Origin: Yinghuangia elevatio
Lineage (GTDB): Bacteria; Actinomycetota; Actinomycetes; Streptomycetales; Streptomycetaceae
DNA length: 20,866 bases
NCBI RefSeq assembly: GCF_040649515.1
Contig: NZ_JBEZFP010000153.1
Coordinates: 1-20,866, forward strand
Direction: 5' to 3'
In this document: in pieces, positions 6,905-13,756 of the stretch
Position numbering within the stretch: position 1 is the first letter of the stretch
How the letters are laid out: every line of letters starts with the position of its first letter
The notes under the pieces: generated by a model
Databases searched by the model: none
The model's input: the letters and a program-made list of their open reading frames with translations, nothing else
Told to the model about the DNA's origin: nothing
Translations under genes and position numbers: made by a program

Positions 6905-6933
6905 ATCTTGGGACTCCGCTGGTATGCAGTCAA
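6905..6933 (-). promoter_or_regulatory. Predicted promoter of the sugar-binding protein/permease operon
   Basis: On the minus strand, TTGACT (6928-6933) and CAAGAT (6905-6910) are separated by 17 bp. The -35 matches the principal sigma consensus at five of six positions, and the -10 keeps the key A2 and T6. Transcription would begin near 6898, giving a leader of about 125 nt with the direct repeat and hairpin described for this region. Confidence 0.5.
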
Positions 6934-7120
6934 CACCCCTGGCGGCAAAAGGTCTACACCAATTCCGCCCTTCCCGAGGAGACACGTTTCAGCACGGGGA
7001 AAAAGCGCACGACAATTGCCGACCTTCGCGAAGTAATCTGACAAACCCGCGAGTTGTCGATCGATAACGATTAAGTGATGCCGTCACCCGGAAGAGCCGG
7101 GAGGACGCCCCGAAACCGGG

Positions 7121-7906
7121 TCAGACGCGGACGACGCGTACGCCGGCCTCGGTGAAGCGGTCCACCACCGCGTCCGGCGCGGCGGCATCGGTGACGAGGA
7201 TGTCGATCGCGTCCACCGGGCAGATGCGGGCGAACGCCCGGCGGCCCAGCTTCGACGAGTCCGCCGCCACGATGACCCGCTCCGCGCCGGCCGCCATGAG
7301 CTGGTTGATGCTCGCCTCGCCCTCGTGGTGGGCGCTCGCGCCGTGCTCGACGTCGACCGCGTCCACCCCGAGCATCGCGACGTCCAAGGCCACCTCGCGC
7401 AGGATGCCGGTGGCCAGCGGCCCGATCAGCTCGTACGACTGGGGCCGGGCCACCCCGCCGGTCACCACGATCTTGACGTGCCTGCGCACCGCCAACTCCC
7501 CCGCGATGTTCAGCGCGTTCGTCACCACGGTCAGCGACGTCGCGTCGCCGTCGGCGTGCAGGTCGGCGCGCGTCACCAGGGCCCTGGCCACCTCGGTCAT
7601 CGTCGTGCCGCCGTTGAGGCCGACCGTCTGGCCCGGCTGGACGAGCCCCGCCGCGGCCACCGCGATGCGCTGCTTCTCGGGCGCGCGCCGGGCGGTCTTG
7701 TAGCGCAGCGGGAGGTCGTAGGAGACCGAGTGCGCCACCGCGCCGCCGCGGGTGCGCGTGAGCATCTGCTGCTGCGCGAGTTGGTCGAGGTCGCGCCGGA
7801 TGGTCGCGGCGGAGACGTCGAGCGCGTCGGCGGCCTCCTCGACCTCCAGGCGCCCCTCCTTGGCCAGCAGCTCCAGGAGCGCGCCCCACCGCTCGTACCG
7901 GCTCAC
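7121..7906 (-). CDS. DeoR/GlpR-family transcriptional repressor
   Basis: A 261-residue regulator. The N-terminal winged helix-turn-helix (about 3-58) carries the DeoR signature: ERWGALLELLAKEGRLEVEE, then VSAATIRRDLDQLAQQQML and TRTRGGAV. The rest is the DeoR C-terminal sensor, related to sugar-phosphate isomerases, with GLNGGTTMTEVA near 96-107 as the probable phosphate-binding loop and VAADSSKLGRRAFARI later. The GTG start at 7906 is preceded by GGGAGG with six bases of spacing, better than any upstream in-frame start (7996 or 7933). Members of this family usually sense a phosphorylated sugar intermediate and release operators of adjacent catabolic genes. It sits between the transport genes and the divergent catabolic operon and probably controls both and itself. 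Confidence 0.92.
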   Translation of the reverse strand: MSRYERWGALLELLAKEGRLEVEEAADALDVSAATIRRDLDQLAQQQMLTRTRGGAVAHSVSYDLPLRYKTARRAPEKQRIAVAAAGLVQPGQTVGLNGGTTMTEVARALVTRADLHADGDATSLTVVTNALNIAGELAVRRHVKIVVTGGVARPQSYELIGPLATGILREVALDVAMLGVDAVDVEHGASAHHEGEASINQLMAAGAERVIVAADSSKLGRRAFARICPVDAIDILVTDAAAPDAVVDRFTEAGVRVVRV

Positions 7907-7988
7907 CCAAGACCTCCCAGTGTCGGGACTCATCCTCCCGCGTGCGCCGCGCGGTGGGCACGGCGGGCCCGCCGACCTGCGCCCTCCG

Positions 7989-8053
7989 TACAGCACACTG
8001 TATGGCGTTCTTGCAGTTTTATGCTTTCAACTGCTATTCAATGAGCACATTCG
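7989..8053. promoter_or_regulatory. Divergent promoter/operator region between deoR and the SIS gene
   Basis: An inverted repeat TACAG-CACA-CTGTA (7989-8002) contains a minus-strand -10-like TACAGT (8002 to 7997) for deoR. About 20 bp away, TATGCT (8020-8025) is a good plus-strand -10 for the catabolic operon. Overlapping its start region are three spaced repeats of a TTC core: CTTTCAA (8024-8030), CTATTCAA (8034-8041) and CATTCGA (8047-8053), ten to thirteen bp apart. This arrangement would let one repressor cover both promoters. No strong -35 was found on either strand. Confidence 0.45.
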
Positions 8054-8093
8054 AGCACCACGGGGCTCGATCCGCCCCCGGGAGGCAGCGCCC

Positions 8094-9026
8094 ATGACGC
8101 CGAGCCACGGCACGGACGGCCCTGCCGTCGGTGCGGGACACACGCTCACCGAGATCGCGTCCCAACCGGAGCTGTGGGCACGCGCGGCGGCACTCGCCAC
8201 CGACAAGCAGGACCCCGTCGCGGGGCTCCCCCGTCCCGGCGAACGCGTCGCGGTCGTCGGCTGCGGCACCTCGTGGTTCGTCGCCCAGGCGTACGCCGCA
8301 CTCCGCGAGCAGGCGGGCCACGGCTGGACGGACGCGTTCGCCGCCTCCGAGTTCCCGGCCGGGCGCGCGTACGACCGGGTGCTCGCCCTGACCCGCTCCG
8401 GCACCACCACCGAAGTGCTCGGCCTGCTCGCCGCCCTGCGCGGCACCGTCGCGTGCACCGCCGTCACCGGCACCCCCGGCAGCCCCGTGGTCGCCGCCGC
8501 CGACGAGACCGTGATGCTCGACTTCGCGGACGAGACCTCCGTCGTCCAGACCCGCTTCGCCACCACGACCCTCGCCATGCTGCGCGCGCACCTCGGCGAG
8601 GACCTCGACACCGCGATCCGCGACGCCGCCCTGGCCGCCGTCGACCCGCTGCCCGAACCGCTGGTCGCCGCCGAGCAGTTCACCTTCCTGGGCACCGGCT
8701 GGACGGTCGGGCTCGCCGCCGAGGCCGCGCTCAAGATGCGCGAGGCCGCCGGTGCGTGGACGGAGAGCTACCCGGCCATGGAGTATCGGCACGGGCCCAT
8801 CAGCATCGCGGCCCCCGGTCGGGTGACGTGGGTGCTCGGCCCGGTCCCCGACGGCCTGACCGACGACGTCGCGGCCACCGGCGGACGACTGGTCGCCACA
8901 AGCGCCGACCCGATGGCCGAACTCGTGCGCGTACAGCGCCTCGCGGCGGCCGTCGCGTACGCCCGCGGCCTCGACCCGGACCACCCGCGCCACCTGACGC
9001 GGTCGGTCGTGCTTGAGCAGGAGTAG
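8094..9026 (+). CDS. SIS-domain amino-sugar-phosphate isomerase/deaminase (AgaS-like)
   Basis: A 310-residue protein with two SIS domains (about 50-165 and 195-290) and no glutaminase domain, so it is not a GlmS synthase. Visible motifs are VAVVGCGTSWFVAQAY, LTRSGTTTEV (phosphate-binding loop), EAALKMREAAGAW and the catalytic-region AMEYRHGP with Glu230 and His233. AgaS-type proteins convert galactosamine-6-P to tagatose-6-P with loss of ammonia; related proteins act on glucosamine-6-P. The ATG at 8094 has GGGAGG eight bases upstream. It is the first gene of the catabolic operon; the kinase gene starts three bases after its stop. The step assignment is inferred from the pathway; the SIS fold itself is clear. 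Confidence 0.88.
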   Translation: MTPSHGTDGPAVGAGHTLTEIASQPELWARAAALATDKQDPVAGLPRPGERVAVVGCGTSWFVAQAYAALREQAGHGWTDAFAASEFPAGRAYDRVLALTRSGTTTEVLGLLAALRGTVACTAVTGTPGSPVVAAADETVMLDFADETSVVQTRFATTTLAMLRAHLGEDLDTAIRDAALAAVDPLPEPLVAAEQFTFLGTGWTVGLAAEAALKMREAAGAWTESYPAMEYRHGPISIAAPGRVTWVLGPVPDGLTDDVAATGGRLVATSADPMAELVRVQRLAAAVAYARGLDPDHPRHLTRSVVLEQE

Positions 9027-9029
9027 AAC

Positions 9030-10037
9030 GTGAATCCGCAAGGCGAGCAGATGCAACTGGCGCAGGACCCCGCGCCGCCGCACGGTCCGGTACCGGACGG
9101 CGGCGCCGGGCCGGCGCCCGCGTGTGTCGTCGCCCTCGACGTCGGCGGCACCGTCATCAAGGGCGGCCTGGTCGGCGCCGACGGCACCTTCCTGCACACC
9201 GAACGCCGCCCGACCGGACGCGAGGGCGGCGCCGAAGCCGTCACCGGGCGCATCGTCGGATTCGCCGACGACCTGCGCGCGACGGCCGTACGGCTCGGCC
9301 TGGCCCCGCGGGCCGCGGGCGTCGTTGTCCCCGGCATCGTCGACGCGCGGTCCGGCGTCGCGGTCTGGTCGGCCAACCTGCGCTGGCGCGACCTGCCGTT
9401 GCGCGCACTGGTCGCCGAACGCCTCGGCCTGCCGGTGGCGTTCGACCACGACGTACGCGCGGGCGGCCTCGCGGAAGGCCGCATCGGCGCGGCGCGCGGC
9501 AGCGACAACTTCCTGTTCCTGCCGCTCGGCACGGGAGTCGCCGGGGCCTTCGTCGTCGACGGCAAGCCCTACGCGGGCGCCCAGGGCCGCGCCGGCGAGA
9601 TCGGCCACATCGTGGTCCGCCCCGGCGGCGCGCCCTGCGGCTGCGGCGCGCGCGGCTGCCTGGAGGCGGAGATGTCCGGCCCGGCCGTGGCCCGCCGCTA
9701 TGCCGAGGCGGTACCGGGCGCGCACGCCACCGCCGCCGAGGTGGTGGCCCGCGTCGGCGCGGGCGACCCGGTCGCGGCCCAGGTGTGGCACGAGGCCGTC
9801 GCGGTGCTCGCCGACGGCCTGCTCATCGCCCTGGCCCTGCTCGACACCCGCCTGATCGTGATCGGCGGCGGCCTGTCCCGGGCCGGCGAGACCCTGATCG
9901 CGCCGCTGCGCGCGGCGATGGTCGAACGCGCGACCGTGCAGCACGTCCCGCGCATCGAGGCCGCCGCGCTCGGCGACGACGCGGGATGCCACGGTGCGGC
10001 GCTGCTGGCCTGGGACGCCGTCGGGGTGGCCCGGTGA
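9030..10037 (+). CDS. ROK-family sugar kinase (N-acetylhexosamine kinase candidate)
   Basis: A 335-residue kinase. The phosphate-1 motif DVGGTVIKGGL is at 37-47, the glycine loop LGTGVAGAFVVDG at 166-178, and the ROK zinc motif GHIVVRPGGAPCGCGARGCLE is complete (His193, Cys203, Cys205, Cys210). The catalytic Asp141 is in DHDVRAGG, where the usual Asn before it is His. Residues 1-32 are a nonconserved extension; the GTG at 9030 is still preferred because AGGAG lies seven bases upstream and it follows the SIS stop by three bases. It probably 6-phosphorylates a free N-acetylhexosamine arriving through the ABC importer. In Streptomyces a similar ROK gene (nagK) sits beside nagA, so GlcNAc is an alternative to GalNAc as substrate. 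Confidence 0.88.
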   Translation: MNPQGEQMQLAQDPAPPHGPVPDGGAGPAPACVVALDVGGTVIKGGLVGADGTFLHTERRPTGREGGAEAVTGRIVGFADDLRATAVRLGLAPRAAGVVVPGIVDARSGVAVWSANLRWRDLPLRALVAERLGLPVAFDHDVRAGGLAEGRIGAARGSDNFLFLPLGTGVAGAFVVDGKPYAGAQGRAGEIGHIVVRPGGAPCGCGARGCLEAEMSGPAVARRYAEAVPGAHATAAEVVARVGAGDPVAAQVWHEAVAVLADGLLIALALLDTRLIVIGGGLSRAGETLIAPLRAAMVERATVQHVPRIEAAALGDDAGCHGAALLAWDAVGVAR

Positions 10038-11233
10038 CGCGCGTGACCCGGCTGACCGGCGCCCGGGTCGTGCTCCCCGACGGCATCCTCGACCGGGGCG
10101 AAGTCGCCTTCGCCGACGGGGTGATCACCGCTGTCGGAACGCCGCCCGCCGCGGACGCCGAACGCCCCGACCGCGTCCCGGACGACGCGGTCGACCTCAC
10201 CGGGCACTGGCTGGTCCCCGGCTTCGTCGACATGCACGTGCACGGCGGCAGCGGCGCGTCGTACATGTCGGGCGACCCCGAACAGGCCCTGCGCGTCGCG
10301 GCCTTCCACCGCGCGCACGGCACCACCACCACGATGGCGTCGCTGGTGACCGCGCCGCATGACGAACTGATGCGCGCGGTGTCGCAGTTGGCGGGGCTGG
10401 TGGAGGACGGTGTGCTGGCCGGCCTGCACCTGGAGGGCCCGTATCTCAGCCGGGCGCGCTGCGGGGCACACGACCCGGAGCTGCTGCGCGACCCCGACCG
10501 GGCCGAGGTCGACGCCCTGCTCAAGGCCGGGCGCGGCACCGTCCGCATGCTGACACTCGCCCCCGAACTCGACGGCGGCGTGGACCTGGTGCGCCGACTC
10601 GTGGACGCGGGTGTGCTCGCGGCGGTCGGGCACACCGACGGCACGCACCGCGAGACGCTGGCCGCGCTCGCCGCCGGGGCGTCGGTCGCCACGCACCTGT
10701 TCAACGCGATGCGGAGCGTGCACCACCGCGAACCGGGCCCGGTCACCGCGCTGCTCCAGGACAGCGACGTCGTCGTGGAGCTGATCAACGACGGCGTGCA
10801 CCTGCATCCCGGTATCGTCAACCTGGCCTTCCAGGCGGCCGGTTCGTCGCGCGTCGCGTTCATCACCGACGCGATGAGCGCGGCGGGGATGCCGGACGGC
10901 ACGTACCCGCTCGGCCCGATGACGACCCGCGTCGAGGGCGGGATAGCGCGCCTGGTGGACGGCGACTCGATCGCCGGGAGCACGCTGACCCTGGACCGCG
11001 CGCTGCGTACCGCGGTACGCGAGAACCGCCTGCCGATGACCGACGCCGTACGCGCGCTGTCCACGACCCCCGCGCGTGCCCTCGGACTTGCCGACCGCAC
11101 CGGGTCCGTCGAGGTGGGCAAGCGGGCCGACCTCGTGGTGCTCGACGCCGACCTGCGCGTCACCGGCGTGCTGTGGGGCGGCAGTTGGGTGGGGGACGCT
11201 CCGGCGGGCGGGCCCGGACAGCCGGGTGCGTGA
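10034..11233 (+). CDS. nagA: N-acetylhexosamine-6-phosphate deacetylase (NagA/AgaA)
   Basis: A 399-residue amidohydrolase of the NagA type that hydrolyses the acetyl group from GlcNAc-6-P or GalNAc-6-P. Metal and catalytic residues are all present: HVH (His68, His70) in VDMHVHGGSG, Glu134 in HLEGPYLS, His200 in GHTDG, His221 in THLFNAM, and the catalytic Asp279 in ITDAMSAAG. GAHDPELL is a further NagA hallmark. The GTG at 10034 overlaps the kinase stop (GTGA); a GTG at 10043 is the alternative. NagA and AgaA cannot be told apart by these motifs, so the symbol marks the family and not the substrate. The PfkB gene starts seven bases after its stop. Confidence 0.92.
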   Translation: MTRVTRLTGARVVLPDGILDRGEVAFADGVITAVGTPPAADAERPDRVPDDAVDLTGHWLVPGFVDMHVHGGSGASYMSGDPEQALRVAAFHRAHGTTTTMASLVTAPHDELMRAVSQLAGLVEDGVLAGLHLEGPYLSRARCGAHDPELLRDPDRAEVDALLKAGRGTVRMLTLAPELDGGVDLVRRLVDAGVLAAVGHTDGTHRETLAALAAGASVATHLFNAMRSVHHREPGPVTALLQDSDVVVELINDGVHLHPGIVNLAFQAAGSSRVAFITDAMSAAGMPDGTYPLGPMTTRVEGGIARLVDGDSIAGSTLTLDRALRTAVRENRLPMTDAVRALSTTPARALGLADRTGSVEVGKRADLVVLDADLRVTGVLWGGSWVGDAPAGGPGQPGA

Positions 11234-11240
11234 CGGCGCG

Positions 11241-12221
11241 ATGATCCTCACCGTCACGCCCAATCCGGCACTCGACGTCACCTACCACCTCGACGAAGTG
11301 GTCTGGAACGGCAGCAACCGGGTCGGCCGGGTCGCGGCGCGCGCCGGCGGCAAGGGCGTCAACGTGGCGCGGGTGCTGGCCGCGCTCGGCATATCCGCGA
11401 CCGTGCTCGGCCCGCTCGGCGGGCGCACCGGCGACGCGGTCCGTGAGGACCTGGCCTCGGCCGGGCTGCGGGACGCCGCCGTCGGCGTGGCCGGCGAGAC
11501 CCGGCGCACCACGACCGTCGTGGACGCGGCCGGCGAGGCGACGGTGTTCAACGAGGCGGGCCCTCGGGTGACCGCGGACGAATGGGCGGGCGTCGTCCGC
11601 ACCTACCGCGAACTCCTGCCCGGCGCACGGGCCGTCGCCCTGTGCGGAAGCCTCCCGCCCGGCCTGCCCGACGACACGTACGCCACCCTGATAGCCCTGG
11701 CCCGTGACGCGGGCGTCCCGGTACTGCTCGACACCTCCGGTCCGGCCTTCCACGCGGGTGTCGCGGCGGGGCCCGACATCGTGAAGCCCAACGCCGACGA
11801 ACTGCGGGAAGCCACCGGCGAATCCGACCCGCCGCGCGCGGTGGCCGCACTGGCCGCCCGGCTGCGCGAGGCGGGCGGCGACGCCGTCGTGGCGTCCCTC
11901 GGCCCGCAGGGCCTGCTCGCCGCGACCGGAGGAGGCTGGTGGCGGGCCCGGCTGCCGTACGCCATCACCGGCAACCCGACGGGAGCCGGCGACGCCGGCG
12001 TGGCGGCACTGATCACCGGGCTCCTGGGCGGACGTCCGTGGCCCGACCGGCTCGCCGAGGCGGTCGCATGGTCCGCGTCGGCCGTGGCGTCGCCGGAAGC
12101 CGGCGACATCGACCGCACGACCTACGTCACGGCCCGCGCGCACGTCATCGTCGGGGCCGTCGAACCGCCCCCGGACCGGACGATCGGAGACACCGCGCAT
12201 GCCACTCACCCCCACCGGTGA
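11241..12221 (+). CDS. PfkB-family sugar-phosphate kinase (tagatose-6-P kinase / 1-phosphofructokinase type)
   Basis: A 326-residue PfkB kinase beginning MILTVTPNPALDVTY, the signature of the LacC/FruK/PfkB subgroup. The substrate-binding AGGKGVNVARVLAALG is at 35-50, CGSLPPG at 135-141, VKPNADEL at 181-188, and the anion-hole/catalytic-base motif NPTGAGDAG at 245-253 with Asp251. In this operon the likely reaction is ATP-dependent phosphorylation of tagatose-6-P (or fructose-6-P) at C1, giving the bisphosphate cleaved by the next gene product. The ATG follows the deacetylase stop by seven bases, and the 3' end overlaps the aldolase gene by 23 bases, so translation is coupled. The subgroup fits either D-tagatose-6-P or fructose-1-P; context decides for the former. 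Confidence 0.9.
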   Translation: MILTVTPNPALDVTYHLDEVVWNGSNRVGRVAARAGGKGVNVARVLAALGISATVLGPLGGRTGDAVREDLASAGLRDAAVGVAGETRRTTTVVDAAGEATVFNEAGPRVTADEWAGVVRTYRELLPGARAVALCGSLPPGLPDDTYATLIALARDAGVPVLLDTSGPAFHAGVAAGPDIVKPNADELREATGESDPPRAVAALAARLREAGGDAVVASLGPQGLLAATGGGWWRARLPYAITGNPTGAGDAGVAALITGLLGGRPWPDRLAEAVAWSASAVASPEAGDIDRTTYVTARAHVIVGAVEPPPDRTIGDTAHATHPHR

Positions 12222-13062
12222 CATCGTCGCGTCGGCCCGCCGGGACGGACGCGGCGCGGGCGCGTTCAACGCGATCACCCTGGAGCACGCCGAGGCCGTC
12301 GTCGCGGGCGCGGAGGCGGCCGGACTGCCGGTGATCCTCGCGGTCAGCGAGAACGCCGTACGGTTCCACGGCGGGCGGCTGCGGCCCCTCGCGGCGGGCT
12401 GCGCCGCGCTGGCCGAGGAGGCCGCGGTCCCGGTCGGACTGCACCTGGACCACGTGGTGTCCGAGGCGCTGCTGCACGCGGTCGAGGGGACGGCGGTCAG
12501 CTCGGTGATGTTCGACGCGTCCAAGCTGCCGTACGCCGACAACCTCGCGGCCACCCGCGCGGCCGCCGACTGGGCCCACGCCCGCGGCCTGTGGCTCGAA
12601 GCGGAACTCGGCGAAGTGGGCGGCAAAGCGGGTGAACCGGCGCTCGACGCGCACGCGCCCGGCGCACGCACCCGACCGGATGAAGCCGCCGCCTACATCG
12701 CCGCGACCGGCGTCGACGCCCTCGCCGTGGCGGTGGGCAGCAGCCACGCGATGACGACGCGCACCGCCCGGCTCGACCACGGGCTGATCGCGGAGCTGCG
12801 GGCGGCGGTCGGCGTACCACTGGTGCTGCACGGGTCGTCGGGGGTGCCGGACGACGAACTGCGGGCCGCGACGGCGCACGGCATGACGAAGGTCAACATA
12901 GGCACGGCCCTCAACATCGCCTACAGCGGCGCGATACGCGGCCACTTGGCGCGGCACCCCGGGCGGACCGACCCGCGCCCGTACCTGACCGAGGCGCGCG
13001 AGGCCATGGCCGAGGCGGTACGCCACCTGCTCACGGTCGTGGCGGCCGCACCCGCGGCCTGA
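12199..13062 (+). CDS. Class II ketose-bisphosphate aldolase (tagatose-bisP aldolase-like, GatY/KbaY group)
   Basis: A 287-residue zinc aldolase. Visible active-site pieces are LHLDH with catalytic Asp84 and zinc ligand His85, AVGSSHAM with His183, and LHGSSG with His211. These match, within three positions, the Asp82/His83/His180/His208 set known for E. coli tagatose-bisphosphate aldolase. KVNIGTALN near 231-239 is the class II phosphate/Schiff-free loop region. The short length fits GatY/KbaY better than housekeeping actinobacterial FbaA, which is about 340 residues. The product would be dihydroxyacetone phosphate plus glyceraldehyde-3-P. The ATG at 12199 has GGAGA eight bases upstream and overlaps the kinase gene. 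It is the last gene of the operon; no clear terminator was seen before the convergent toxin gene. Confidence 0.88.
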   Translation: MPLTPTGDIVASARRDGRGAGAFNAITLEHAEAVVAGAEAAGLPVILAVSENAVRFHGGRLRPLAAGCAALAEEAAVPVGLHLDHVVSEALLHAVEGTAVSSVMFDASKLPYADNLAATRAAADWAHARGLWLEAELGEVGGKAGEPALDAHAPGARTRPDEAAAYIAATGVDALAVAVGSSHAMTTRTARLDHGLIAELRAAVGVPLVLHGSSGVPDDELRAATAHGMTKVNIGTALNIAYSGAIRGHLARHPGRTDPRPYLTEAREAMAEAVRHLLTVVAAAPAA

Positions 13063-13137
13063 CATCCCCGTCGCGCCCGCAAGCGCCCCGAACTCCCGGG
13101 CTCCCCAGGTCGCTCGGGATCCGCAGGCTCCGCGGGC

Positions 13138-13443
13138 TCACAGCTCCAGGATCGCCCGCAGCGCGATCTCGACGCGCTCCATCGTGTCCGTGTCCACCCG
13201 TCCGAGCAGCTTGCCGTGGTCGAATCGCGCCTGCCGGAAGCCCGCGACGTCCGGCACCCCCACGACGCCCTGCACAGGCTCCGTGAGCGGCACGGTGACG
13301 AGCGACTCCGGGAAGGCCCCCGGTTCGTGCACCACGACGCACAACGCCTGGCCGTACAGCGCGGTGACCTCGTCGGCCCCCACGACCAGCACGGTGCGTT
13401 CCCGGCCGACGGTGGGAATCCGCCAGACCTGCCCCCGCCTCAT
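13138..13443 (-). CDS. MazF/PemK-like toxin of type II toxin-antitoxin system
   Basis: A 101-residue protein with the compact all-beta PemK/MazF layout: MRRGQVWRIP at the start, RTVLVVGADEV (first strand pair), LVTVPLTEP in the middle, and QARFDHGKLLGRVDTDTMERVEIALRAILEL at the end. The family consists mainly of mRNA-cleaving endoribonucleases. The ATG at 13443 overlaps the antitoxin stop (ATGA), the standard antitoxin-first arrangement, and no independent Shine-Dalgarno is evident, so translation should be coupled. A longer upstream reading of the same frame is only open sequence antisense to nothing recognisable. It lies tail-to-tail with the aldolase gene. RNase activity and cleavage site are not readable from sequence. 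Confidence 0.82.
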   Translation of the reverse strand: MRRGQVWRIPTVGRERTVLVVGADEVTALYGQALCVVVHEPGAFPESLVTVPLTEPVQGVVGVPDVAGFRQARFDHGKLLGRVDTDTMERVEIALRAILEL

Positions 13444-13646
13444 CGCAGATCCGTCTCGGCCGCGTGCAGCACGTCGTCCGGCGGGGGAGCGGGATGCCCC
13501 GCGTCGGCGACCTCGCGCATCGCGTCCATCAGGAGCGCCGAGCGCAGCGCTTTCACGACATAGGCGGAGATGTCCCCGCCGGACGCCTCGCCCACCGCGG
13601 CCACAAGATCGCCCGGAAGCGACAGTGTGACCTCCACGACCGCCAT
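13440..13646 (-). CDS. Ribbon-helix-helix-like antitoxin
   Basis: A 68-residue protein: an N-terminal strand plus helices pattern (VEVTLSLPGDLVAAVGEASGG, then ISAYVVKALRSALLMDAM) typical of CopG/ribbon-helix-helix DNA-binding antitoxins, followed by an acidic Pro-containing tail (about 47-68) suited to wrapping the toxin. I chose the ATG at 13646 because AAGGGG lies nine bases upstream; the in-frame ATG at 13655 would directly abut that site. The gene overlaps the toxin by four bases. Antitoxins of this type usually repress their own operon; inverted repeats just upstream are candidates for the operator. Confidence 0.8.
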   Translation of the reverse strand: MAVVEVTLSLPGDLVAAVGEASGGDISAYVVKALRSALLMDAMREVADAGHPAPPPDDVLHAAETDLR

Positions 13647-13660
13647 GCCGACCATCCCCT

Positions 13661-13729
13661 TCCCCGAGGCAGGGGACCAACGTAGCGGGTATCCCGAAGC
13701 CGCCGAGATGATCCGGAACGGGGATGATC
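13661..13729. promoter_or_regulatory. Candidate autoregulatory sites in the antitoxin/HAD divergent region
   Basis: Between the divergent antitoxin and HAD genes lie TCCCC-GAGGCA-GGGGA (13661-13676), an inverted repeat touching the antitoxin ribosome binding site, then CGGG-TAT-CCCG (13686-13696), and a direct repeat GATGATC (13707-13713 and 13723-13729, 16 bp apart). Any of these could be the operator bound by the ribbon-helix-helix antitoxin. No clear -10/-35 pair was found for either gene. Confidence 0.35.
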
Positions 13730-13756
13730 GCCACGGAGACGGGTAGAAGTGGGCGC

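Larger units (their letters stand above)
6773..7120. other. Intergenic leader and control region upstream of the binding-protein gene
   Basis: 348 bp that is visibly richer in A+T than the flanking genes. Reading on the minus strand it holds: a 16-bp near-palindrome GTTGTCGATCGATAAC (7053-7068, one mismatched pair); a 10-bp palindrome CTTCGCGAAG (7024-7033); a promoter-like TTGACT-17-CAAGAT pair; a direct repeat of AGTTTGCG (6880-6887 and 6864-6871); and an 8-bp leader hairpin (6815-6822 with 6830-6837, loop 7 nt). A 22-codon open frame (6856 to 6788, starting MSKGKQ) lies in the predicted leader but lacks a ribosome binding site. Weak hairpins just after the DeoR stop (about 7086-7120) have no T-tract. 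Confidence 0.6.

Noticed and set aside
7907..7996. Longer DeoR start at 7996 or ATG 7933
   Set aside because: The extra residues are unlike DeoR N-termini, and the GTG at 7906 has an ideal ribosome binding site directly before the conserved ERWGALLELL segment.
6773..8093. DasR operator (dre-type palindrome) expected for a GlcNAc regulon
   Set aside because: Nothing close to the AnTGGTCTAGACCAnT pattern was found before either operon; the GACTGGTC at 6801-6808 lacks the second half.
8034..9992. A 652-codon minus-strand open frame opposite the SIS and ROK genes
   Set aside because: Composition is low-complexity Ala/Gly/Arg/Asp with no recognisable fold, and both plus-strand genes have intact catalytic motifs and ribosome binding sites.
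13063..13137. Terminator between the aldolase and toxin genes
   Set aside because: Only short, interrupted G+C pairings can be drawn here; none is long enough to call.
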